A stretch of 64,000 bases of DNA, taken from positions 8,398,501-8,462,500 of the forward strand of contig NZ_JACHMS010000001.1 of NCBI RefSeq assembly GCF_014205055.1, given 5' to 3'. Positions within the stretch are counted from its first letter, which is position 1. Every line of letters begins with the position of its first letter. Origin of the DNA: Streptomyces luteogriseus (GTDB taxonomy: Bacteria; Actinomycetota; Actinomycetes; Streptomycetales; Streptomycetaceae). Under the pieces are notes generated by a model, which saw nothing but the letters and a program-made list of their open reading frames with translations, ran no database searches and was not told the DNA's origin. This document shows positions 18,086-26,703 of this stretch, piece after piece. Both the position numbers and the translations under genes were made by a program.

Positions 18086-19819
18086 ATGACCGCCGCCCGA
18101 TCCGGCCCGGCCTTCTCCGTCCACGACATCCCGTTCAGCACCCACGGATCCTGGTTCGACATCTCACCCGTGGTGGCCGAGAAGACCTACGCCGAGGACC
18201 TCCACCTCGTCTCCCACCAGAACGGCATGCACGCCGTCCTGCGCCTCGTCCCCCTCGACCCGGAGACGGGCGACCGGGCCGGCACCCGCGTCGAGACCAC
18301 ACCGGGCCTGCTCAGCTGGACCGGCGAGACCGGACGCATCGACCTCGCCTACGAGTCGCCCGACACCGTGCGCCTGCGGGGGAGCGGCCTGGGCATCGGC
18401 GTCGGGGCGGCCGCGCAGACCCTCACCCCGTTCAGCGGAACGTACTTCTTCCGCGACCCGGCCGCCGACGCGCACGTGTTCACCTCCTACGAGACCGGAC
18501 GCCGCTACCGCGTCACCGTGCTGTCCGGCACCGTCACCGAGGCCGGCACCCAGACCCTGGGCGGCGGCCATCGCGGCATCACGCTGACCGCGGAGGCGAA
18601 GGGCCCCTGGGAGATCGCGATCGAGGAACTCGACGCCGCCCGCCCGCCGTACGCGTCCCCGGCGACGTTCGACGCGATCACCGAGTCCGCACAGAGCTCG
18701 TTCGCGGAGTTCGTCGACCAGGTGGCCCCATGGCGCTCTGCCGCCACCCCCGCCGCCGAACTCGCCGCCTACGTCGTCTGGTCGGCGACCGTGCGTCCCA
18801 CCGGGCTGGTCACCCGGCCCGCGGTGCTGATGTCCAAGCACTGGATGGACAAAGTCTGGAGCTGGGACCACTGCTTCAACGCCCTCGCCCTCGCTCCCGG
18901 TTGCCCCGAACTGGCCCTGGACCAGTTCGCCCTGCCCTTCGACCACCAGGACGACAGCGGAGCCCTGCCCGACTCGGTCACCCACTCCGAGGTTCTCTAC
19001 AACTTCGTCAAACCGCCCATCCACGGCTGGACCTTCGGCCACCTGCGCCGCCGCCTGCCGACCCCTCCCGGCCCCGCCGAGCTCGCCGAGACCTACGGAC
19101 GGCTGGAACGCTGGACGCGCTTCTGGCTCACCGCCCGGCGAGCCCCCGGCGCCGACCTGCCCCACTATCAGCACGGCAACGACAGCGGCTGGGACAACGC
19201 CACCACCTTCGACCCCGCGCGGGTCGTCGAAAGCGCCGACCTGGCGGCTTTCCTCGTCCTCCAGCTGCGCGAACTGGCCACCCTGGCCACCGCATTGGAC
19301 AAGGCGGACGAGGCCATCCGCTGGACCCGGACCGCCGAGGAGACACAGGCGGCACTGCTGGACCAACTCTGGGCCACCGACGGATTCGTGGCCCGGGCGG
19401 TCGACACCGGGGAGACCTGGAGCAGCTCCAGCCTCCTCGACCTGATGCCCGTCGTCCTCGGCGAACACCTGCCCGCCGATGTCAGCAGCACCCTGGCCGA
19501 CCACATCAAGGCCCACCTCACGCCGTACGGTCTGGCCACCGAACTGCCCACCTCACCGCACTACCTCGCCGACGGCTACTGGCGCGGGCCCATCTGGGCC
19601 CCCGCCACCGTGCTCATCGAGGACGGCCTGCGCCGCGCCGGCCACGAGCGCCTCGCGGACGACATCAGCGCGCGCTTCCGCGCCCTGTGCGAAACCCACG
19701 GCTTCGCCGAGAACTTCGACGCGCTCACCGGAACGGGCCTGCGCGACCGCGCCTACACCTGGACCGCCAGCAGCTATCTCCTCCTCGCCGAAGCACACGC
19801 GCGCCGGGACGCCGGCTGA
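18086..19819 (+). CDS. cytoplasmic (alpha/alpha)6-barrel glycosidase, MGH1/GH63-like
   Basis: Enzyme of 577 residues without signal peptide. Residues 1-215 form a beta-sandwich region; the rest is an (alpha/alpha)6 barrel of the glucosidase I / mannosylglycerate hydrolase type. The motif 'KVWSWDHCFNALALA' is the family signature, and 'QHGNDSGWDNATTF' carries the likely general acid aspartate. 'YWRGPIWAPATVLI' forms the late active-site wall. It ends the importer locus, so it most likely hydrolyses the imported oligosaccharide. Exact linkage unknown. Confidence 0.85.
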   Translation: MTAARSGPAFSVHDIPFSTHGSWFDISPVVAEKTYAEDLHLVSHQNGMHAVLRLVPLDPETGDRAGTRVETTPGLLSWTGETGRIDLAYESPDTVRLRGSGLGIGVGAAAQTLTPFSGTYFFRDPAADAHVFTSYETGRRYRVTVLSGTVTEAGTQTLGGGHRGITLTAEAKGPWEIAIEELDAARPPYASPATFDAITESAQSSFAEFVDQVAPWRSAATPAAELAAYVVWSATVRPTGLVTRPAVLMSKHWMDKVWSWDHCFNALALAPGCPELALDQFALPFDHQDDSGALPDSVTHSEVLYNFVKPPIHGWTFGHLRRRLPTPPGPAELAETYGRLERWTRFWLTARRAPGADLPHYQHGNDSGWDNATTFDPARVVESADLAAFLVLQLRELATLATALDKADEAIRWTRTAEETQAALLDQLWATDGFVARAVDTGETWSSSSLLDLMPVVLGEHLPADVSSTLADHIKAHLTPYGLATELPTSPHYLADGYWRGPIWAPATVLIEDGLRRAGHERLADDISARFRALCETHGFAENFDALTGTGLRDRAYTWTASSYLLLAEAHARRDAG

Positions 19820-19916
19820 CCGGCCGCCTCCCACACCGACGCCGGGACCACCGCGGGCCCCGGCCCCTTCCCTCACCCCGGTCGCCACCCTCCACGGCCC
19901 CGCGGCACGACGTCCC

Positions 19917-20720
19917 TCACAGCCGGGCCGCGTGGTCGGGGACGTATGTCTGCAGGTCGCGTGGCGGGCGCTGGTAGCCGGTCGACGGGGGGCGGTCCGG
20001 CAGCTCCAGCACCGGAGGGGGCACCTCGTGGTACGGCACGGATTCCAGCAGATGGGCGATCATGTTCAGCCGGGCGCGGCGCTTGTCGTCGCTCTCGACG
20101 ACGTACCACGGGGCCTCCGTGATGTCGGTGTGCACCATCATCTCGTCCTTCGCCCGTGAATACGCCTCCCACCGGCTGATCGACTCCAGGTCCATCGGCG
20201 ACAGCTTCCAGTGCCGCAGTGGATCCTCCAGACGTCGGCGGAACCGCTCCTGCTGCTCGGTGTCGCTCACCGAGAACCAGTATTTGCGCAGCAGGATGCC
20301 GTCCTCGGTCAGCATTCGCTCGAAGATCGGGCACTGGCGCAGGAAGAGCTGGTACTCCTCCTTCGAGCAGAAGCCCATCACATGCTCGACACCGGCCCGG
20401 TTGTACCAGGACCGGTCGAACAGCACGATCTCCCCGGCGGCCGGCAGGTGCTCGACGTACCGCTGGAAGTACCACTGGGTGCGCTGGCGCTCGGTGGGTT
20501 TCGGCAGCGCCGCGATCCGCGCGACGCGCGGGTTGAGGTGTTCGGCGACCCGTTTGATGGTGCCGCCCTTGCCGGCCGCGTCCCGCCCCTCGAAGACGAC
20601 GACCAGCCGCGCGCCCTCGGCGCGCACCCATTCCTGGAGCTTCACCAACTCCGTCTGCAGGCGCAGCAGTTCCTTCTCGTACGCCTTGCGCGGCACCTTC
20701 GCCGCCCGCTCGTTCGTCAT
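19917..20720 (-). CDS. ppk2: polyphosphate kinase 2 family protein
   Basis: PPK2-family enzyme of 267 residues, moving phosphate between polyphosphate and nucleotides. Walker A is 'VVFEGRDAAGKGGTIKRV', the middle has 'LPKPTERQRTQWYFQRYVEH' and Walker B/lid residues 'VLFDRSWYNRAGVEHVMGF'. The single-domain length fits class I, which commonly uses nucleoside diphosphates. I start at the ATG at 20720, preceded by GGAGGCGGC; the long upstream frame is artefactual. It diverges from a phosphofructokinase gene with a 253-bp shared gap. Confidence 0.93.
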   Translation of the reverse strand: MTNERAAKVPRKAYEKELLRLQTELVKLQEWVRAEGARLVVVFEGRDAAGKGGTIKRVAEHLNPRVARIAALPKPTERQRTQWYFQRYVEHLPAAGEIVLFDRSWYNRAGVEHVMGFCSKEEYQLFLRQCPIFERMLTEDGILLRKYWFSVSDTEQQERFRRRLEDPLRHWKLSPMDLESISRWEAYSRAKDEMMVHTDITEAPWYVVESDDKRRARLNMIAHLLESVPYHEVPPPVLELPDRPPSTGYQRPPRDLQTYVPDHAARL

Positions 20721-20973
20721 GCCGCCTCCGCGCGCCGCGCTGCCGTCGGGCCTCCGTTCCAGCACCGTACTGTCCTGCCGGCAGCCGCGCACCGCGTGTG
20801 GCTCCGCCGGCGGCGACACACATGACCTTCGCCGGAAGGGCCCGCCCGAGTGGCCACCGCAGATCGAATCGAGGGAGGCTGGAGGAAGACGGCGCCTGCG
20901 AGGGCCGGCAGCGGTCTCCGGTCGCCGTGAGTGGCGCGAGCGGACGAGGTGTGCGGCGGATGGGAGAAAGGCC

Positions 20974-21999
20974 ATGAGGGTCGGAGTACTGACCGGCGGC
21001 GGTGACTGCCCCGGCCTCAACGCCGTGATCCGCAGTGTCGTCCGCAAGGGCGTCCAGGAATACGCGTTCGACTTCGTCGGTGTGCGGGACGGCTGGCTCG
21101 GCCTGCTCAAGAACGACGTCGTTCCGCTGGACGTCTCCCGTGTCCGGGGGATTCTCCCCCGCGGCGGGACCATCCTCGGGTCCTCCCGCACGAACCCGTT
21201 CAAGCACGAGGACGGGCTGCAACGGGTACGGGACACCCTCGCCTCGCACGAGGTGGACGCGCTCGTCGTGATCGGCGGAGAGGACACGCTGGGGGCGGCC
21301 ACGGAGCTCAGCAGGCACGGGATCAACATCGTCGGTGTGCCGAAGACCATCGACAACGACGTCTCGGGCACCGACTACACCTTCGGATTCGACACCGCCG
21401 TCGGTATCGCGACGGAGGCCATCGACCGTCTCCACACCACCGCGGAGTCGCACATGCGAGCCCTCGTGGTGGAGGTCATGGGACGGCACTCGGGGTGGAT
21501 CGCCCTGCACGCCGGCATCGCCGGCGGCGCCAACGTGATCCTCATCCCGGAGCGCCCCTTCGACATCGATCAGGTCTGTGAGCTGGTGAAGCGCCGGTTC
21601 GAGATCAACTACGCGCCGATCGTCGTCGTGGCCGAAGGCGCGGCTCCCAAGGAGGGACAGCTGGTGGTCAAGGACCGGTCCCTGGACGAGTTCGGCCATG
21701 TACGGCTGTCCGGCATCGGAGAGTGGCTGGCCCAGGAGATCTCGGCCCGCACCGAGAAGGACGCCCGCACCACGGTCCTCGGCCACATCCAGCGCGGCGG
21801 CACACCGAGCGCCTTCGACCGGTGGCTCGCCACCCGGTTCGGACTGCATGCCATCGACGCGGTCAAGGAGGGCGACTTCGGCCGCATGGTCGCCCTGCGG
21901 GGCACGCGGATCGTCCGCGTCCCCCTCGTGGAGGCCACCGCGCAGAACAAGGTGGTGGATCCGTCGCTGTACGACGAGTTCGAGGCCTTCTACGGCTGA
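20974..21999 (+). CDS. 6-phosphofructokinase, pyrophosphate-type residues
   Basis: Group III phosphofructokinase of 341 residues, converting fructose 6-phosphate to the 1,6-bisphosphate. The N-terminal phosphate loop 'LTGGGDCPGLNAVIR', the catalytic 'PKTIDND' and 'MGRHSGWIALHAGIA' are intact. At the two positions known to separate donors, it has Asp104 ('GGEDTLGAA') and Lys124; this Asp/Lys pair is the pattern of PPi-dependent enzymes, whereas ATP enzymes have Gly at 104. I therefore infer pyrophosphate as donor. The ATG follows GGGAGAAAGG. Its neighbour PPK2 also handles inorganic polyphosphates. Confidence 0.92.
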   Translation: MRVGVLTGGGDCPGLNAVIRSVVRKGVQEYAFDFVGVRDGWLGLLKNDVVPLDVSRVRGILPRGGTILGSSRTNPFKHEDGLQRVRDTLASHEVDALVVIGGEDTLGAATELSRHGINIVGVPKTIDNDVSGTDYTFGFDTAVGIATEAIDRLHTTAESHMRALVVEVMGRHSGWIALHAGIAGGANVILIPERPFDIDQVCELVKRRFEINYAPIVVVAEGAAPKEGQLVVKDRSLDEFGHVRLSGIGEWLAQEISARTEKDARTTVLGHIQRGGTPSAFDRWLATRFGLHAIDAVKEGDFGRMVALRGTRIVRVPLVEATAQNKVVDPSLYDEFEAFYG

Positions 22000-22003
22000 G
22001 CCG

Positions 22004-22888
22004 TCACCCTCCGTGCGGCACGACCGCGACCGGACAGCGGGCGTGGTGCAGTACGGCGTGGGCGACGGGCCCCAGACGGCCTTCCGCCGCGCGTGGGTCG
22101 GCGCGGCGCCCCACGACGAGCAGGTCCGCACTCCGGGAGGCGTTCAGGAGCGCTTCCGCGGGGTGGAGCAGCATGAGATCGCCGGCGACGGTCACGCCGG
22201 GGTACTTCTCCTGCCACGGGCGCAGGACGTCGGACAGCCGCAGAACCTCCTGGTCCTCCCAGCTCGCCCGGTCCTCCGCGGTCACCACCAGGATCCGTGC
22301 CGAGACGGATTCGGCGGGAAAGGCCCAGGCCTGCACCACGTGCAGTCGCGCGGTGTGTGCATCGGCCGCCGAGAACGCGAAGTCGGCCACCTCACCGACC
22401 GGCCGGTGCGCGTCAAACCCCAGGACGACCTGGCGGGTGCTGTACGCGGCCGGGCCTCCCTCTGCGAGGGTGGGGTCGTGCGGGACGAGCACGACGGGGC
22501 AGGGGGCCGCTGCCGCCGCCCGCAGAGCCACCGAGCCCACCGCCAGCCCCTCGAATCCGCCCGTTCCGCGCATACCGGCGACGAGGAGCCCCGCATCACG
22601 TGCCGCGGCGACGAGAGCCACGGCCGGGGCGTCGTCGGTCTGCACGCTCTCCACCGGGAGGTCGGGGTATCGGTCGGCGAGGTCCGCGACCGTCCGTCGG
22701 AGCAACTGCGCGCCGATGTCGCGCAGGCGGTCCAGGGCCGCACCCGGAACGACGGCTCCGGGGAGCCGCGGAGATGCGTGCAGCAGCCGCAGCGGGACGC
22801 CGCGCAGCACCGCCTCCCACGCTGCCCGGTCGGCCGCCGCCGCGGCGCGCTCGGACCCGTCGATGCCCACCAGCACAGGAAGACGCAT
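22004..22888 (-). CDS. tandem universal stress protein
   Basis: Protein of 294 residues with two UspA domains (about 1-145 and 155-294). The first has 'VLVGIDGSERAAAAADRAAW' and the nucleotide-binding 'GMRGTGGFEGLAVGSVALRA'; the second ends 'VGRRADPRAAEGRLGPVAHA', a variant of the ATP-binding Gly-rich motif. Tandem USPs bind ATP and are common in actinobacterial hypoxia or dormancy regulons. It converges on the phosphofructokinase with only four bases between stops. The start is where the first domain begins. Confidence 0.9.
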   Translation of the reverse strand: MRLPVLVGIDGSERAAAAADRAAWEAVLRGVPLRLLHASPRLPGAVVPGAALDRLRDIGAQLLRRTVADLADRYPDLPVESVQTDDAPAVALVAAARDAGLLVAGMRGTGGFEGLAVGSVALRAAAAAPCPVVLVPHDPTLAEGGPAAYSTRQVVLGFDAHRPVGEVADFAFSAADAHTARLHVVQAWAFPAESVSARILVVTAEDRASWEDQEVLRLSDVLRPWQEKYPGVTVAGDLMLLHPAEALLNASRSADLLVVGRRADPRAAEGRLGPVAHAVLHHARCPVAVVPHGG

Positions 22889-23099
22889 CCCGGCCTCCTC
22901 GGTCCGGCCCGCTCCCGCGCGGGCTCCCGGCCCATGCCCTCCTCCACTGTTCCACGGAGGGACGGCTCCGGCGCCCGGACCGGACACGGAGGCGGCCACA
23001 GCGGCAGCCCGCCCCCGGTCACGCGAAACCGTCCACGCCCACGATCATGCGACCAGGCCCGGGACGGCAGGTCGGTGTCGAGCCTGTCGGCGGGCACTC

Positions 23100-23514
23100 G
23101 CCCGATGCGCGTCCAGCCCCGCTCCTCCGGGATCGCCACCACTGCTCGACGCCCGGTGATGGACTCGGCCATGGCCGAGTCCATCAGGTCGACGAACGGG
23201 GCGTCGAAGCCGTCGGCACCCGCCCCACCCGCCTCCACGGCGCGCATCATCAGGTCTCCTCGACGCCGGGACCGCGCAGCCGGTCGAGACAGCCCACGAC
23301 GCTCCGCGGGAGCGCCGGGTGTTCCCCGGCGGCGAGCCGTGCGGGCCGTTCGCGGCTGTCCGCCGGCATCGGCCAGGGTGCGGACCCGGATCAGCCGCAC
23401 GGCGGCGGCGTCGGTGCTCCGGTACCCGGTGTGGTCGCGCTCGGGCTCCGGCAGCAGCCCGATCCGATGGCAGTGACGTGTGCGGGCTGCCTGTGATGCG
23501 CATACGGCGCGCGT
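23100..23514 (-). pseudogene. MerR-family regulator remnant
   Basis: Decayed regulator. One frame reads 'HRIGLLPEPERDHTGYRS' followed by 'DAAAVRLIRVRTLADAG', the wing and following helix of MerR proteins. The upstream HTH is missing or collapsed: the expected start is only 'MRI' in another frame. Downstream, the same frame continues to a stretch 'FVDLMDSAMAESITGRRAVV' that I cannot place. No intact gene lies between 22889 and 23548. Confidence 0.5.
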
Positions 23515-23548
23515 CAGGCACTACCGGTGATCCGGACCCCGGCCCGGA

Positions 23549-24169
23549 TCACCGCACGGCCTGGCTGTGTCTCGCGTTCGCCGTCTCGAAGTAGTCGCCG
23601 CCCTTGCGTTTGACGTCGTCCGTGCCCCAGGCCTGTTCGCCGACGGTCGCCGTGGTGGCCTCTGCTTCGGTCCGCGGCCGCAGGGGCGCCCGGACCAGCC
23701 TCGGTATGTGCTTCGAGCAGTGGATGTAAGCCTCTTCGACCTCGACTTCGACCCACATCTGAGGGCGGCGCCCGGGCAGTGGGTCGGCGGGCAGTCCGGG
23801 ATGGCTCCGACGCATGCTGTCGTCGGTGACCAGGCGGGCCCGGCCGTTGACGTGCAGCCCGATGCGATCCACGGAGAAGTCGATCATCAGCAGGCCGACG
23901 TGCGGGTTCTCCCGGATGTTGCCGAGCGAGGCCATGACGCCGTTGCCCCGGTACTCCGGGTAGGCGAGGGTCGTGTCATCGAGGACGTGGAGAAAACCGG
24001 CCGGGCCGGCCCGGAAGGTGCTGTCGCACTGCCCGGTGCTGTCCGATGTGGCGAGGAAGAACATCTCCTGGCGGGCGACGAACTCCCTCATCCGGGGGTT
24101 GAGCCGGTCCACCACCTGTTCGTCGTAGAAGCGATCAGCGCGACCCGTGGTGCCCAAAGCGCGCTGCAT
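23549..24169 (-). CDS. pyridoxamine 5'-phosphate oxidase-family protein
   Basis: Protein of 206 residues with the split-barrel FMN-binding fold. Features include 'REFVARQEMFFLATSDSTGQ', 'LAYPEYRGNGVMASLGNI', 'NPHVGLLMIDF' and 'GLHVNGRARLV', all typical of PNPOx-like proteins that bind FMN or F420. Late 'EEAYIHCSKHIPRLV' matches the subfamily often beside dormancy genes. I take the ATG at 24169, where similarity begins; the open frame upstream to 24571 looks noncoding. It probably acts as an oxidoreductase or cofactor-binding protein, substrate unknown. Confidence 0.8.
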   Translation of the reverse strand: MQRALGTTGRADRFYDEQVVDRLNPRMREFVARQEMFFLATSDSTGQCDSTFRAGPAGFLHVLDDTTLAYPEYRGNGVMASLGNIRENPHVGLLMIDFSVDRIGLHVNGRARLVTDDSMRRSHPGLPADPLPGRRPQMWVEVEVEEAYIHCSKHIPRLVRAPLRPRTEAEATTATVGEQAWGTDDVKRKGGDYFETANARHSQAVR

Positions 24170-24437
24170 CTCGTGCTCTCCGCGGCTGCCGGGCCGGTCC
24201 GCCCGCTCGTCCTGGTGCAACGGTCCTCCTGACAGGCGAACCAACGCCTGTGTTCGAGCCCTGCTCCGGTGGTCCTCCGGCGCAGCTGACTCTGCCGGTC
24301 CCTCCGAGGCCGAACAGCACTGATCGGCCACGCACATGAGGGTAGAGCAGACCGTGCGGTCGTTCCGGCGGGGGAGGGGAGAGCGGTTGCGCTCCATCTG
24401 CCGGGGGCTCCTTGGGCCGGCCGAACTGCCGACCTCC

Positions 24438-24453
24438 CCAGGGGCGCCCCTGG
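24438..24453. promoter_or_regulatory. 16-bp perfect palindrome
   Basis: CCAGGGGCGCCCCTGG lies in the 368-bp gap between the divergent FMN-binding protein and DHFR-like genes, about 85 bp before the latter. An operator is possible; no other support. The rest of the gap shows no gene. Confidence 0.4.
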
Positions 24454-24537
24454 ACGCCGTGCGGGGCCCGTGAGTCGTGATGCGCTCTGCGGCACCGGCG
24501 GTCGTACGGTGGAACCCGCCCCCGAGGAGGACTTCTG

Positions 24538-25101
24538 ATGCGCAGCGTGACCTACTCGATGAACGTCTCACTCGACGGCTACATCGTCGGGCCGGACGGC
24601 GACTTCAACTGGACGGGGCCGGACGACGACGTGTTTCGCTTCTGGATCGACGAGATCCGGGAGGTCGGCGTCCATCTGCTGGGACGACGGCTGTACGAGA
24701 CGATGCTGTACTGGGAGACCGCCGATCAGGATCCTTCGCTCGACGACTCCAAGCTCGAATGGGCCGCGCTCTGGAACCCGCTCCCGAAGGTGGTGTTCTC
24801 CACCACGCTGTCGTCGGTACAGGGCAACGCCCGACTGGCTTCCGGCGATGTCGCTGAGGAGATCGCGCGGTTGCGGTCCGAGCCCGGGGAGGGTGACATC
24901 GCGATCGGCGGCGCGACCCTCGCCGCCCAGGCGGCCGAGGCGGGGCTGATCGACGAGTACCGGACCGTCGTCTACCCCGTACTGGTCGGCGGCGGCATTC
25001 CGTTCTTCCCCCGGCACGAGCGCCGGGTGGATCTCGCACTCGTCGAGACCCACACCTTCGGCTCGGGCGTCGTCTACCTCCGCCACCGCGTGGCGCGCTG
25101 A
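24538..25101 (+). CDS. dihydrofolate reductase-family protein
   Basis: Protein of 187 residues with the RibD C-terminal/DHFR fold: 'MNVSLDGYIVGPDGDFNW' at the N-terminus, 'VHLLGRRLYETMLYWET', 'VVFSTTLSSVQGNARL' and 'DIAIGGATLAAQAAEAGLID', the last binding the nucleotide. Predicted NADPH-dependent reductase, substrate unknown. The ATG follows GAGGAGG. It shares family but little detailed sequence with the gene at 6260. Confidence 0.88.
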   Translation: MRSVTYSMNVSLDGYIVGPDGDFNWTGPDDDVFRFWIDEIREVGVHLLGRRLYETMLYWETADQDPSLDDSKLEWAALWNPLPKVVFSTTLSSVQGNARLASGDVAEEIARLRSEPGEGDIAIGGATLAAQAAEAGLIDEYRTVVYPVLVGGGIPFFPRHERRVDLALVETHTFGSGVVYLRHRVAR

Positions 25102-25184
25102 ACCTCCGGCCCGTCGTCTTACAGGTGTCTTACGCCCTCCTGGCAGTCCCCTCAGCGCACCGGGAACTCTCCTACGGTGTCCCG

Positions 25185-25787
25185 ATGACATCCTTCCCCG
25201 CGCTGCGCACCACGGCACTGGTGACCGTCGCCCCTCTGGTGCTGGCGGCGGCAGGTGCGATGCATCCAGCGCATCTGACCGCGGCGACAGCGGGCCACTG
25301 GGTGGCGCTGCACATCGCCCTGTTGCCCGTCTTCCCCTTCCTGGCGCTCGGCCTGGTCCTGCCCCTGCGGGGGACACGGTGGCGCGGCGTCGAAGGCGCC
25401 CTCGCCCTGCTCGCCTGTGCCGGCTCCCTCTGCTACGCCGCGTACTACGCCGGACTCGACGCCGTGGCCGGGATATCGGCCGGTGCGGTGGTCGAGCACG
25501 GCGTCCACGGGGCGGCCGGGCGGCTGTTCGCGACCGGTGACGAGCTGGGCCGGGCCGGTGTGTACGGACTGATCGTGGCCGTGCTCGCCACGAGCGCGCT
25601 GCTCTGGCGCCGGCACGGCGTAAGGGTGTTGCCGGGTGCCGCGGTTCTGCTGGCCGCTTGCTGGTCGTTCCTGGACAGTCACATCTTCTGGCCCCGGGGA
25701 GTCGTCACCATGCTCGGTTTCGCGCTGGGCTTCGCTCTGCTGACCGCCGCCCGCCAGACCGACAGGCCTGAGCCGCCTCACGGGTAG
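25185..25787 (+). CDS. integral membrane protein
   Basis: Inner-membrane protein of 200 residues with about six hydrophobic helices, including 'LVTVAPLVLAAAGAM', 'VALHIALLPVFPFLALGLVL' and 'VVTMLGFALGFALLTAA'. A long loop with 'HGVHGAAGRLFATGDELGRA' separates helices 3 and 4. No family recognised. I use the ATG at 25185 rather than 25125. It converges with a decayed lectin gene, and the two overlap by about ten bases at their ends. Confidence 0.65.
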   Translation: MTSFPALRTTALVTVAPLVLAAAGAMHPAHLTAATAGHWVALHIALLPVFPFLALGLVLPLRGTRWRGVEGALALLACAGSLCYAAYYAGLDAVAGISAGAVVEHGVHGAAGRLFATGDELGRAGVYGLIVAVLATSALLWRRHGVRVLPGAAVLLAACWSFLDSHIFWPRGVVTMLGFALGFALLTAARQTDRPEPPHG

Positions 25788-26485
25788 CTCACCAGGTTCG
25801 CCACGTTGGTCGAGGAGTTCGACGGGCCGCCGCGGTCGTTGATGACGTGCCGGATGGTCCCGGTGCCGCCGAGCTCCGGTGTCGCCGGTGTTGGTGTTCC
25901 AGCCGATGCCGGTGCCGTGGTCGCCGCGCCAGATCCACATGTGGTCGCCGATGACGTCGTCGCTGTTGACGACCAGGCTGGTCGTCGCCTTGCCGACGGC
26001 CGCACCGCCGACGCGGAAGTACACGTCGTGCAGGGAGGTCGGGTTCGCCGCGTGGTCCGCGGTGGATCCGGCCGGGCCGACCTCCATCAGGGTCTGCGAG
26101 TTGGTGGTGCCGGCGTCGAAGAGGACGCCCGCGATCTTCACCCCGTCGACGTCGGCGACGGTCATGGCGGTGATGCCGCACGTCGAGACACTTGCCGAGC
26201 GCACGGACGGTGCCGTCGCCGCCCACGGTCCATTGCTGGGCGGTGGTGCCGTTGCAGTCGTAGAGCTGGACGGCGGTGCCGTTCACCGTGGCGGCGCCCG
26301 CGACGTCCACGCACTTTCCGCCGGTCCCGGTGATCTGTCCCGTGGCCGCTGCGGCGCCGCTCGCGGGAACCCCGCCCGGACCGACGAGGAGGAACGCTGC
26401 CGCGGCGGCGCCCAGCACGTGGTACAGGCCAACCGGAGCGAGGCCGACGTCGCGCCGCAGCCGCGACGACAGGAAGACGTCCTCG
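25778..26485 (-). pseudogene. secreted ricin-lectin / beta-helix composite, broken
   Basis: Three pieces in different frames of a secreted carbohydrate-active protein. First, a signal peptide region and half a ricin-type lectin repeat, 'KCVDVAGAATVNGTAVQLYD' with the QxW 'TAQQWTVGG'. Second, after a shift near 26180, 'VADVDGVKIAGVLFDAGTTN' to 'DHMWIWRGDHGTGIGW', part of a beta-helix domain of Streptomyces coagulation-factor or pectate-lyase-like proteins. Third, after a shift near 25870, a natural C-terminus 'GTIRHVINDRGGPSNSSTNV'. Hundreds of residues are missing between pieces, so this is a deletion-ridden relic. Confidence 0.65.
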
Positions 26486-26703
26486 TCGCCGTAGCACCGC
26501 CCCGCGCCGGGTTCGCTCCCTCGATCACCAGCCCGGTGGCGTCGACGTCGGCCAGGCGCAGGAGGACGGCGCCCACGGGGACCCGCCCGCGCCGCGGCGC
26601 AGGCGGGTGAAGCCTGAGCCGCCGTCAGCTTCCCGGGGCATGCATGAGGATCTCCGCCGTATCCGGCCGGGTCGGCGGCATCGACGCGCTGGAGGCGAGA
26701 TTG

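Noticed and set aside
19820..19916. Mobile element or attachment site at the end of the sugar locus
   Set aside because: No tRNA, integrase, transposase or flanking repeats seen.
20827..20850. Dyad CCTTC-GCCG-GAAGG between PPK2 and phosphofructokinase, considered as a DevR/OsdR box
   Set aside because: Does not match the GGGAC/GTCCC-type core I would expect, and there is only one copy.
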